From NCBI RefSeq assembly GCF_028330525.1, contig NZ_JAQMSD010000055.1:1-45482 (forward strand): a DNA stretch of 45,482 nucleotides, written 5' to 3'. The notes beneath the pieces were generated by a model. The model did no database searches. It had not been told where the DNA came from and saw nothing but the letters and a program-made list of their open reading frames with translations. Shown piece by piece: positions 17,580 through 26,584 of this stretch. Both the position numbers and the translations under genes were made by a program. The stretch is from Spirulina sp. CS-785/01 (GTDB taxonomy: Bacteria > Cyanobacteriota > Cyanobacteriia > Cyanobacteriales > Spirulinaceae). The first letter of the stretch is position 1, and each line of letters starts with the position of its first letter.

Positions 17580-20500
17580 ATGACCCACCCTCCCAACGAA
17601 CCCCAACCCAGACGAAACCGTAAACTGTGGGCCTGGTTAACCGTCATTCTCCTCATCGCAGCAGGGGGGAGTGTTATCATAATCTGGGCCCTCATCCAAC
17701 AATATCTCCGTCCCACCGTCGAACAAAGTCTCGAAACCAACCTCCAACGACCCGTCGAACTAGGAAACCTCCTCAGTTTCTCCCCCACCGGGTTACGGTT
17801 TGGGGAAACCCACCTCCCCCCCACCCAAGACGACCCCGACCAAGCAACCGTAAGTACCGTGGCCGTCCGCTTTAACCCCCTCACCGTCCTCACCCAAAAC
17901 CGGTTAGGGTTGAACGTCTCCCTCGTGGGAACAGAAGTCTATATCGAACAAAGTCTCGACGGGAGTTGGATAACCATCCCCCAACCCCCCGAACAAGACC
18001 CCCTCCCCATTGATATTGAACTAGACTCCCTGCGAGTGTTTGATGGGTCCGTCACCCTCATGGGACGATACGGAGACGAAACCTTTAAACAACCCGTCCA
18101 ACTGAACATCCCCAGCGCAACCGTTACCTTTGCCGATAAACTAGAAACCATCCTCCTAGAAAACCTCAAAGCAAAACTGGTCAAGGGAGGAACAGTCACG
18201 GCCACCGGAGAAGTCACCTTTGCAGAGAAAAAATTAGACAACCTACAGGGAAAAGTCGCAGTCACCGCAGAAAACCTGTCCTTACCCGAACTCAAAAAAC
18301 TGGCCCCCCGTGTCCCCCTAGAATTTATCTCTGGGACAGTGGGGGGAAATGTAACCATTGAACTAGAGGGCAACCCCCTCACCCAAGAAACTTGGCCCCA
18401 AGTCACAGGAGTGGCCCAAGTTCAAAAGGTCGAAGTGGATGTGGATAATGTCCCCAACAACATCCGAGTCCAAGAGGGAACATTTCAACTTGCTGATAAT
18501 GTAGCCACCTTGGATAATATTCGGGGACAGTTAGGGAATATTACCGCAGTTGCAAGGGGAGATATTGGGGTTGAGTCGGGGTTTGCAGTCTCTCTGAATA
18601 TTCTCCCAGTAAATATTGAGACTATTTTGACGACCTTTGAGTTGGACTCCCAAAATATTCCCGTCTCAGGAGAAATTGAAGTTGCAGCAGACATTACAGG
18701 ACAATTAACAAACCCTATCATTCGCGGTCGTCTCAATAAAACTGCGACCACATTTAAATTAGATGAAGTCCCCCTAGACTCTCTGGCCGCAGACTTTAGT
18801 TATCAAGTCCGTCAACAAATTTTAGCGGTTGACCAAGTAACTGCGACTCCTAGTATAGGGGGAACAGTCCGAGGAGAAGGACGTTTAGTTTTAAATGACC
18901 AACAAACGGCCTTGGTGACGGCCACCGCAGAAAATGTCCCCAGTCAAGGGTTAGCGAGTCTCTACGACGTGACATTACCCGTTAACTTAAATACTATCGA
19001 AGCCCAAGCTAAAGCCGTCATTCCCCTACAAAATTGGCAAAATTTACAAGCTACGGTGTCCAGTAATACGGTGTTGGGGGGAGGGAGTCTCACTGCTAGG
19101 GAGATTCAAGTTAATAATGGGATATGGCAGGGAACAGTGCAAGCCTCTGAGGTGAATATCTCTCAGTTTCTGGAGTTACCCGCAGCAGTGAGGGGGGAAG
19201 TGGGGACGGCTACCGCTACTTTAGCATTAAGGGGGTCTTTGGAGAATTTTAGCCCCGATACAGTTACGGTGTCCGGGAATGGGTTTATTAATGTGGCCGG
19301 GGGGATGGTGCGGTTTAATGAGTTACAGTTGGGGGAAGACCGTCAGTTAAGCGTCTCTCTCCGGTCGTCGGGGGTGCAGGTGGGGCGAATTGTCCCCGCA
19401 TTTGCCCCAGAAAATGTCTCTATGCCGCCGTTGGGGGCGTTGAATGGCAATTTTGACCTAACGGGACGTTTGGCGGGGTTTATGCCTGAAATGGTGCAGG
19501 GGTCGGGGTTTCTCTCGGTGGGGGTTGCAGGAGGGACGGTTGCTGCAAGGGAGGTGCAATGGCAGGGAGACCAGTTGACAGCGCGGCTGAGTGCGAATAG
19601 TTTAGGGTTGGGGCAGTTGTCTCAGTTGGTGAGTTTACCCGCCAGTTTACCGATTAATCGGGGGTCTCTGGGGGAAGCGTCGGGAGAGGTGCAGGTGGCC
19701 TTGACTTCGGCGTTATGGGAGCAACCTGGTACGAGTCCTCAAGATTATCTTAACACGCTGCAAGTTAACGGCTCAGGACGGGTGACGAATTTGGCGCGGG
19801 GGACGGCCCAAGGGGATTTTTCTCTCGAAAATGGCAAGTGGCAAGCTAATTTAACGGCCCAAGGGTTACAACCCCATACCCTTACCCCCCAAGTCCCTCC
19901 TCAGTTACAAGGAGTGGCCGGGGGACAGTTTCAGGTGGCAGGCCGGGTGAATAATTTGACAATTGGCGCGATTCGTGCTTCGGGGTCGGGGGATTTACAG
20001 TTAGCGGGGGGAAGGGTGACTGTGACGGGGGTTGAGTTGGCCAATGGCACGCTTTCGGCTAATCTTACTCCCCAGGGGGTACAGTTGGGGCGGTTTTCTT
20101 CCAGGTTGCGGGGGAGTTTAGGGGGAGATGTGCAAGTTGCAGCCAATTTAATTAATTTTAGTCCCCGTGATGTAACGGCGGAGGGGAATGTTACCCTGAG
20201 TGAAGGGGTTTCGGTGATTACTCGTCCGGTGGATGCGGGGTTTGCTTGGGATGGTCAACGGTTGAGTTTATCTCAGGTTGATGGAGGAAACCAGTTGCAA
20301 GCATCGGGGGAGGTGGAGATTGATGTGGAGCGGTTGTTGACGGGGGATGTGGTGGAGGGAATCGCCCTTTTTGATCTCAATCTCGATGTTAATAATATCA
20401 ATTTCGCTACCCTGCAACAAGAACTTGAACAATATGTCTCTCTCCCGGTGGACTTATCTCCTTTAAACCTCAGAGGAGAGGGGAGTTTTCAGGGGACGGT

Positions 20501-23342
20501 TCAAGGAACAATTCCTAATCCCTCGCTTACAGGTCATGTTATTTTAGCCAATGTGGCCGCCAATCAGTTGGTTTTAGACCCCCGATTAACGGGAGAGGTA
20601 CAATTGGATAGTAATGGGGGAATAGTGGCGTTAAGTGGGGATACAGACCGCTTAGAATTAAGGTTAGATGGGGACTATCTGCCGACGGCTTTTGAGGTAA
20701 AATTAGATGAATTTACGGCTACGGGGGACCGAGAGGGGAGGGAACTTGTCGGAACATTTAATAATTTTCCTCTCCCGATTATTAAATCAATTGTCCCGTT
20801 ACAACAACTCCCTCCGGTTATTGCGGCCCAACCCGTACAGGGAATGGTTTCGGGGAATGCAGTATTAAACCTCAATACCTTGGCAACAGAGGGACGTATT
20901 AATATTACTCAACCTGTTTTTGGCCTCTTACAAGGGGACCAATTTAATGGTCATTTTCTCGTCCAAAATGACACCATCACCCTAGACGAAGGGAACTTAC
21001 AACGGGGGGAAACCCAATATCAAATTACGGGTCGTCTGACTAACACCTTCACTGACCCCCGCCTCCAGGGTAAGATTGCCATTAATAATGGGGATATTCA
21101 GGATGTCTTCACTACGTTTAAAATTAAAGACCTCCAAGATATTCAAAGACTGGCCACCACTTGGCAAACGTCTCCCACGGGACAGGCCGCAGACTTGAAC
21201 ACCATTCCCGTGGGACTTTCAGTGGACGCGAGTATTGAAGACCGTTTGCGGCGATTTTCTGAGATTATCACCTTAGTTGCGCGATCGCAAGCCCAACAAC
21301 AAGAAGCCATCCCCCTCCCCTCCCTCCAATACCTCACCGGAGAATTTAACGGCGAAATTGCCATCTCAACTACCTTTAGTGAAGGAGTTGATGGAGTCAA
21401 TGCAGATTTAACTTTCACCGGAAACAACTGGCAATGGGGGAACTTTCAAGCCAGTAATGTGGCCGCCACTGCTAACCTAGAAGAAGGCATCCTCACCCTA
21501 CTCCCCTTAGAATTACAATCAGGAGGTGGGTCTGTAGTGGTTTCTGGGGCCTTTGGGACCGAAAACCTCTCCGGACAACTCAAGGTTACGGAATTCCCCA
21601 TTGCCTCCCTTCAAGACCTCATCCCTCTCCCTCCTGCGGTGGGGTTTGGGGGACGCATCAACGCCACCGCCAGCATTGGGGGGACCCAAACTAACCCCCA
21701 AAGTCGAGGCCGCATCACCATTACTGATGCCAGTGTCAATGATACCCCTATTAATACTGCCGAAAGTAACTTTAGTTATAATAACGCCCGTCTCAGCTTC
21801 TCAGCCAAAAGCATCCTCGCAGAAGAAGGGACCCCCCTCACCCTCACAGGTAGCATTCCCTACCGTCTCCCCCTCCCCAACGCAACCCCCCCCCAAGATA
21901 ATAGTCTGCAACTGCAAGCAAACCTAGAAGATGACGGGTTGGCCTTACTGAACATTCTCACCCGGCAACAGTTAGCCTGGCAACAGGGAGAAGGGGTGGT
22001 GGATGTAGAAGTGTCGGGGACTATCAACCCCTCTACTCAACAACTCACCAGTTTAGTGGCCCAAGGAAATGCGAGTTTTACCGATGGGGTGGTGACATCG
22101 AGAGTTTTACCCAATGCAGTGACGGACTTAAATGGGGAAGTCCAGTTTAATTTTGACCGCATTGAGGTGGAAGAATTAACGGGTCAATATGGGGGAGGAG
22201 ATATTGTGGTTACGGGAGTTTTACCCACTACCATCCCCCAACCCCAAGACACCCCTCTGACGGTGAGTTTAGAAAAATTAGCGTTAAATTTAAAAGGGTT
22301 ACTCAATGGGGAGGTTGAGGGCAATATTATCATTGCTGGGGCTGCCTTAGAACCGGAAATATCGGGGAATGTGGAGGTTAACCAAGGTCGGTTGGAGTTG
22401 GGAGGGACTGCAACGGCTAATAATTTAACATCAGGAGAAGGAGAGGAAGACCTCACCAGTCGGGTGTCGTTTAATAATTTAATTGTCCAGTTGGGGGAAA
22501 AATTCGCTATTTCCCAACGACCTCTGTTAGAATTTCTCGCCAACGGAGAGTTAACGGTGAATGGGACTTTAGATAGTCCCCAAGTGGTGGGGGATATCGC
22601 GTTAAAACGGGGATATGTGGACTTATTTACCACTACCCTCCGTCTTGATAGTAATTATGATAATGTGGCCCGGTTTGTCCCCCGTCGAGACTTGGACCCG
22701 GAGTTAGATATTCGCTTAGTTGGGAATGTGTTGGAGGCCAGTCGGTCTCCGGTGATGACTAATGCGATAAATTCTGAAGTGAGTACCACGGCCATGGATG
22801 TGGGGACGGTGCAAACCATTCGGGTGGAGGCTATTATGGAGGGGACGGCCTCGGAGTTAATTGCTAGTCTCAATAACCCGCAAACGGGCGTACAAGCGCG
22901 ACAGGTGCTACAGTTGGAGAGTACCCCCTCTCGCAGTGAGACGGAGATTATTGCTTTGATGGGGGGTGGGTTTATTAATGCGGTGGCCGGGGGGGATAAT
23001 ACGGCCTTGGTGGGGGGGTTGGCGAATTTGGCGAGTAATGCGTTGTTGAGTGATGTACAATATGCGATTAGTGAGGCGTTTGGGTTGAGTTCTTTTGCTA
23101 TTTTCCCGGCTGAGGTGATTGATGAGGAGGAGGGACGGACGGGGACGTTAGGGGTTGCGATGGAGGTTGGGAAGGATTTTGGCGATCGCGTTTCGGTGTC
23201 TGCGTTACAGTATATTACACCCCCGGAGCAACCTACTCGTTTTAATGTGCGTTATCGTATTAATGATCAGTTTACTGTACGCGGTTCGACGGATTTTCGC
23301 GGGGATAGTCGTGCTGTGTTAGAGTTTGAAACGAGGTTTTGA
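17580..23342 (+). CDS. tamB: TamB-like translocation and assembly module / AsmA-like lipid-transport bridge protein
   Basis: This 1,920-residue protein has one N-terminal membrane anchor (about residues 17-40, WLTVILLIAAGGSVIII) and a very long run of short beta-strand repeats typical of the repeating-beta-groove AsmA/TamB/YhdP family. It ends with a C-terminal TamB (DUF490) domain in VGKDFGDRVSVSALQYITPP...RGDSRAVLEFETRF. It spans the periplasm and works with Omp85-family proteins in outer-membrane assembly and lipid transport. The first ATG is at 17580, and the upstream frame from 17412 is repeat-derived. Cyanobacterial homologues are of this size. The gene is intact with no visible frameshift. 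Codon use turns G-rich between about 19.2 and 20.4 kb relative to the C-rich first kilobase. Confidence 0.88.
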   Translation: MTHPPNEPQPRRNRKLWAWLTVILLIAAGGSVIIIWALIQQYLRPTVEQSLETNLQRPVELGNLLSFSPTGLRFGETHLPPTQDDPDQATVSTVAVRFNPLTVLTQNRLGLNVSLVGTEVYIEQSLDGSWITIPQPPEQDPLPIDIELDSLRVFDGSVTLMGRYGDETFKQPVQLNIPSATVTFADKLETILLENLKAKLVKGGTVTATGEVTFAEKKLDNLQGKVAVTAENLSLPELKKLAPRVPLEFISGTVGGNVTIELEGNPLTQETWPQVTGVAQVQKVEVDVDNVPNNIRVQEGTFQLADNVATLDNIRGQLGNITAVARGDIGVESGFAVSLNILPVNIETILTTFELDSQNIPVSGEIEVAADITGQLTNPIIRGRLNKTATTFKLDEVPLDSLAADFSYQVRQQILAVDQVTATPSIGGTVRGEGRLVLNDQQTALVTATAENVPSQGLASLYDVTLPVNLNTIEAQAKAVIPLQNWQNLQATVSSNTVLGGGSLTAREIQVNNGIWQGTVQASEVNISQFLELPAAVRGEVGTATATLALRGSLENFSPDTVTVSGNGFINVAGGMVRFNELQLGEDRQLSVSLRSSGVQVGRIVPAFAPENVSMPPLGALNGNFDLTGRLAGFMPEMVQGSGFLSVGVAGGTVAAREVQWQGDQLTARLSANSLGLGQLSQLVSLPASLPINRGSLGEASGEVQVALTSALWEQPGTSPQDYLNTLQVNGSGRVTNLARGTAQGDFSLENGKWQANLTAQGLQPHTLTPQVPPQLQGVAGGQFQVAGRVNNLTIGAIRASGSGDLQLAGGRVTVTGVELANGTLSANLTPQGVQLGRFSSRLRGSLGGDVQVAANLINFSPRDVTAEGNVTLSEGVSVITRPVDAGFAWDGQRLSLSQVDGGNQLQASGEVEIDVERLLTGDVVEGIALFDLNLDVNNINFATLQQELEQYVSLPVDLSPLNLRGEGSFQGTVQGTIPNPSLTGHVILANVAANQLVLDPRLTGEVQLDSNGGIVALSGDTDRLELRLDGDYLPTAFEVKLDEFTATGDREGRELVGTFNNFPLPIIKSIVPLQQLPPVIAAQPVQGMVSGNAVLNLNTLATEGRINITQPVFGLLQGDQFNGHFLVQNDTITLDEGNLQRGETQYQITGRLTNTFTDPRLQGKIAINNGDIQDVFTTFKIKDLQDIQRLATTWQTSPTGQAADLNTIPVGLSVDASIEDRLRRFSEIITLVARSQAQQQEAIPLPSLQYLTGEFNGEIAISTTFSEGVDGVNADLTFTGNNWQWGNFQASNVAATANLEEGILTLLPLELQSGGGSVVVSGAFGTENLSGQLKVTEFPIASLQDLIPLPPAVGFGGRINATASIGGTQTNPQSRGRITITDASVNDTPINTAESNFSYNNARLSFSAKSILAEEGTPLTLTGSIPYRLPLPNATPPQDNSLQLQANLEDDGLALLNILTRQQLAWQQGEGVVDVEVSGTINPSTQQLTSLVAQGNASFTDGVVTSRVLPNAVTDLNGEVQFNFDRIEVEELTGQYGGGDIVVTGVLPTTIPQPQDTPLTVSLEKLALNLKGLLNGEVEGNIIIAGAALEPEISGNVEVNQGRLELGGTATANNLTSGEGEEDLTSRVSFNNLIVQLGEKFAISQRPLLEFLANGELTVNGTLDSPQVVGDIALKRGYVDLFTTTLRLDSNYDNVARFVPRRDLDPELDIRLVGNVLEASRSPVMTNAINSEVSTTAMDVGTVQTIRVEAIMEGTASELIASLNNPQTGVQARQVLQLESTPSRSETEIIALMGGGFINAVAGGDNTALVGGLANLASNALLSDVQYAISEAFGLSSFAIFPAEVIDEEEGRTGTLGVAMEVGKDFGDRVSVSALQYITPPEQPTRFNVRYRINDQFTVRGSTDFRGDSRAVLEFETRF

Positions 23343-23506
23343 GGGCGGATGAACCAGTCTAGATACAGAGGACATAGGGAGAGGGGTTCATTGAGTCGCA
23401 ATTCCGGCTTATTGTACAGTATCATTGACTATTCCCCCTGAGCGCAATCAATTAGGCTATTCAGGTTTAGGAAAATTCTGAGTTCATAATTGGTTCTACG
23501 TTGTTT

Positions 23507-25222
23507 ATGAAAACTGTGTTCCCCCAACCTCAAACCTATTCTTCTGAAACTAGAAAAGTTGATCAACCATCCCCCTTAACTTTATCTCCATTAAAGTTTG
23601 TTGATTTATTCTCTGGAATTGGGGGATTTCGCTTAGGACTAGAACAAGCAGGATATCAATGTGTCTATTCTTGTGAAATTAATCCTGCTTGTCAAGAGGT
23701 CTATTATCAAAATTTTGGTGAATATCCCGATGGTGATATCACGAAAATTAATTTACACAACATACCAGATTTTGATGTTTTAACCGCAGGGTTTCCTTGT
23801 CAACCCTTTAGCATTTGTGGAAAGCGTCAAGGGTTTCAAGATACGCGGGGTACATTATTCTTTTATATTTGTGAACTGATTGAATATAAACAACCTAAAG
23901 TTGTTTTATTAGAAAATGTAAAATATTTATTACATCAAGATAAGGGTAGGACATTAGATGTTATTCTGTATTCTCTAGAAGATTTGGGGTATCAGGTTAG
24001 TTATAAACTCGTGAATGCTAAAGATTTTGGAGTTCCCCAAAATCGAGAAAGAGTTGTGATTATTGCGACAAAAGATAAAAAGTTTGATTTTGATAGATTG
24101 AACCCCCGTCACACTTACCACCCCTTGAAAAAATTTCTCTGCCAATCAGGAAATTTTGAATATTTAGACAGTAAAGATTATACTTTAATTGAAAACCCAA
24201 AACAGCAGAAATCTGGTTTAATTTTTGTGGGATATCGCAGTAATAAAAGTATTTGGAAAAAAGGAGTTAGACCGAATACTGAACATTTATCAAGGGTTCA
24301 TCGTCAACCTAACCGTATTTATTCGATTGATGGGTTACATCCCACCATTCCCTCTCAGGAAACATCAGGACGTTTTTTTATTTATATTCCTGAAGAAAAT
24401 GCGGTTCGCAAGTTAACCATTCAAGAATGTTATAAAATTATGGGATTTCCTGAAAATTTTAAAAGACATCCTAATCTAGGAGAATGTTATAAACAAGTAG
24501 GAAATTCTGTATGCGTCCCTATGGTATATGAATTAGGGATACAAATTCAACAACAAATCTTTACTAATAATTTAGAGAACCCTTTAGAAAAGCAACAGCA
24601 AGACTCCTCTCCTGTACAACTTCTCATTCCGGGATTAGTTATGAATCATAAAGAAAAATTGCTACAAATTTACAAGAATTCACAATCTATTGATAATCTT
24701 TCTTCTCAAATTCCTGATCAGTATATCAATTACCTTGAAATAATTGCCAATAATTGTTTTAAAAAAAAGGGAGTATATACCGTTTTAGTTACTCTCTTAG
24801 TTCATAAAACCCTTTATCCTGATCAAGATATCCGTTATCATCAAACACAGATGAAAGGGGGATTTTCTGGACGGACAATAGACACCCAGTATATCACTCC
24901 TACTCTGCGAGACTTAGGACTCCCTGCAATGGCTGAAAGTGGTTGGTTAACTCGCTCTTTAGAACAGCCTTATCCTTACACTTTAGATTATAATGGTAAC
25001 ATTAGTAGTTCCTCTGTTAAAGAAGCCTTTTTACATTTAATTGATTATACTCAAAGCAATGCTAAAAAAGCAGAAGCTATTTTAAAAATATTATTTTATA
25101 AGATTAGGAAAATTAAAGATACAAATATTGTTAAAATTACTAAAATTCAAAATCCCGAAAAATTAGCCATTACAACGATTACTCATTGTTTAGATCAGCA
25201 TTTTAATTTTAAAATGAATTAA
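23507..25222 (+). CDS. DNA cytosine-C5 methyltransferase with an unusual C-terminal extension
   Basis: Residues about 28-350 are a complete C5 methyltransferase. Motif I is VDLFSGIGGFRLGLE, motif IV GFPCQPFSICGKRQGF has catalytic Cys98, motif VI is ENV, motif VIII QNRERV, the target-recognition region lies at about 205-290, motif IX is LTIQECYKIMGFP and motif X QVGNSVCVP. Residues about 375-571 are extra. They contain KKKGVYTVLVTLLVHK and GFSGRTIDTQYITPTLRDLG, then LPAMAESGWLTRSLEQPYPY. That block resembles the N-terminal part of some type II restriction enzymes, but no nuclease motif follows before the stop. ATG 23507 is preferred to TTG 23501. The gene is clearly AT-rich compared with its neighbours, suggesting transfer. 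No separate restriction gene is adjacent. Confidence 0.85.
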   Translation: MKTVFPQPQTYSSETRKVDQPSPLTLSPLKFVDLFSGIGGFRLGLEQAGYQCVYSCEINPACQEVYYQNFGEYPDGDITKINLHNIPDFDVLTAGFPCQPFSICGKRQGFQDTRGTLFFYICELIEYKQPKVVLLENVKYLLHQDKGRTLDVILYSLEDLGYQVSYKLVNAKDFGVPQNRERVVIIATKDKKFDFDRLNPRHTYHPLKKFLCQSGNFEYLDSKDYTLIENPKQQKSGLIFVGYRSNKSIWKKGVRPNTEHLSRVHRQPNRIYSIDGLHPTIPSQETSGRFFIYIPEENAVRKLTIQECYKIMGFPENFKRHPNLGECYKQVGNSVCVPMVYELGIQIQQQIFTNNLENPLEKQQQDSSPVQLLIPGLVMNHKEKLLQIYKNSQSIDNLSSQIPDQYINYLEIIANNCFKKKGVYTVLVTLLVHKTLYPDQDIRYHQTQMKGGFSGRTIDTQYITPTLRDLGLPAMAESGWLTRSLEQPYPYTLDYNGNISSSSVKEAFLHLIDYTQSNAKKAEAILKILFYKIRKIKDTNIVKITKIQNPEKLAITTITHCLDQHFNFKMN

Positions 25223-25298
25223 TTGAGCAAATTGAATTTTCTTAGTTTAAATTAATAGAATAGCGTATTGATTATCTTATTTATTTTCAGAAGGAACA

Positions 25299-26045
25299 AT
25301 GAAAAATGCTTTAATTCTTGGAGGAAATGGGGGAATTGGATTTGCTTTTGTGCAGCATTTACTCCAACGAGACAATATTACGCGGATTTATGCAACGTAT
25401 CGTCGTCCGGAGTCAGCAGAAGACCTAAAAATTCTTGCACAGCAGTCTAATCAGCGTTTACAGTTATTACAGTTAGATATCACGGATGAAGATAATATTG
25501 CTCAAGTTGTGAAGGGAATACAACAAGACATTAAGCAATTACATTTCGTGATTAATTGTGTGGGGTTACTGCATGGGGGAGAGTTACAACCGGAGAAAAG
25601 TTTACGACAATTAAATTCAGATCATTTAATTCAATATTTTCAAGTGAATAGTATTGGAGGGGTTTTATTGGCGAAACATTTACTCCCTTTGTTGCAACAT
25701 AAAGAACGGAATGTTTTTGCTAGTATTTCGGCTAAAATTGGCAGTATTGAGGATAATTATATTGGGGGGTGGTATGGGTATCGGGCCTCGAAAGCAGCGT
25801 TAAATATGTTTATGCGGACTGTGGCCATTGAATACCGTCGCAAGAGTCCCCAGACTATCATTATACAACTGCACCCCGGAACGACCGATACAGCCCTCTC
25901 TCAGCCTTTCCAACGGAATGTCCCCCCAGAGAAGTTGTTTACTTGCGATCGCACCGTCACCCAACTCCTAAATATTATTGATACAGTAACAGAAACGGAG
26001 AGTGGTCAATTTTTCTCTTGGGATGGGTCAAAACTCCCTTGGTAA
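25299..26045 (+). CDS. Short-chain dehydrogenase/reductase (C-factor-like SDR)
   Basis: The 248-residue Rossmann protein has the cofactor motif LILGGNGGIGFAF at 5-17, an NCVG in place of the usual NNAG, a serine in FASISAKIGSI, and the catalytic YxxxK as YRASK in GWYGYRASKAALNMF. It belongs to the classical SDR family. The spacing and the LHPGTTDTALSQPFQ segment resemble the CsgA/C-factor-like subgroup found in cyanobacteria. The substrate is unknown. AAGGA precedes the ATG by about 6 nt. It follows the methyltransferase by 76 bp on the same strand but shows the composition of the genome rather than that of the methyltransferase. Confidence 0.8.
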   Translation: MKNALILGGNGGIGFAFVQHLLQRDNITRIYATYRRPESAEDLKILAQQSNQRLQLLQLDITDEDNIAQVVKGIQQDIKQLHFVINCVGLLHGGELQPEKSLRQLNSDHLIQYFQVNSIGGVLLAKHLLPLLQHKERNVFASISAKIGSIEDNYIGGWYGYRASKAALNMFMRTVAIEYRRKSPQTIIIQLHPGTTDTALSQPFQRNVPPEKLFTCDRTVTQLLNIIDTVTETESGQFFSWDGSKLPW

Positions 26046-26145
26046 ATCCCTCTCGGCAGGATAAAATAGTATATAGTAGTCCTAGTTAATTGCTAATGAC
26101 TCATTCTAATTACTAATTGTTAATTCCTAATTGTTAATTGAATAA

Positions 26146-26550
26146 ATGGAACGTGGTTTAATATGGTTGCCCTTACTAATCGGTTTTGTCTGGTTAGCAT
26201 GGGCTGGATGGAATGAATATCAGAAAGTCGAAAATTATCGAGTTTGGGCCGAATCCTTCGATAATGCGAAATACGATATTTACGCAGTCTTAGGAATTAA
26301 AGGAAAAGAGATCACTTGGGGAAAACCCACCCGCAATGGTCCAAAAGACCTACAAAGTTTTTCCCTAGAAAATGTCACCGAAATTAACCTACGAGTCAAT
26401 GGTGAAACGGTCTCATTAGACAATCCTCCCTCAAAAGGAACCCCTGTTATAGAATTCTGTCGTCCCTCTCAAGGTAGTATAGAAATTCCTTTCACCCAAG
26501 TAGAGTTAGCGGCTAAATGGGTGAATTATTTAAGGAAGGAGGAACATTAA
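26146..26550 (+). CDS. Small membrane-anchored protein of unknown function
   Basis: The 134-residue product has one N-terminal hydrophobic segment (WLPLLIGFVWLAWAGWNEY, about 5-23) and a soluble beta-rich remainder (GKEITWGKPTRNGPKDLQSFSLENVTEINLRVNGE). I do not recognise a family. It may be a cytoplasmic or periplasmic PH-like small domain on a membrane anchor, but that is only an impression. The gene ends 34 bp before the first CRISPR repeat, at the trailer end of the array, and there is no reason to link it to CRISPR function. Short repeats of the TTAATTG type lie just upstream. Confidence 0.5.
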   Translation: MERGLIWLPLLIGFVWLAWAGWNEYQKVENYRVWAESFDNAKYDIYAVLGIKGKEITWGKPTRNGPKDLQSFSLENVTEINLRVNGETVSLDNPPSKGTPVIEFCRPSQGSIEIPFTQVELAAKWVNYLRKEEH

Positions 26551-26584
26551 GGTCGTTTAAGGTCGCTTCCTTGCTTGCTTGCTT

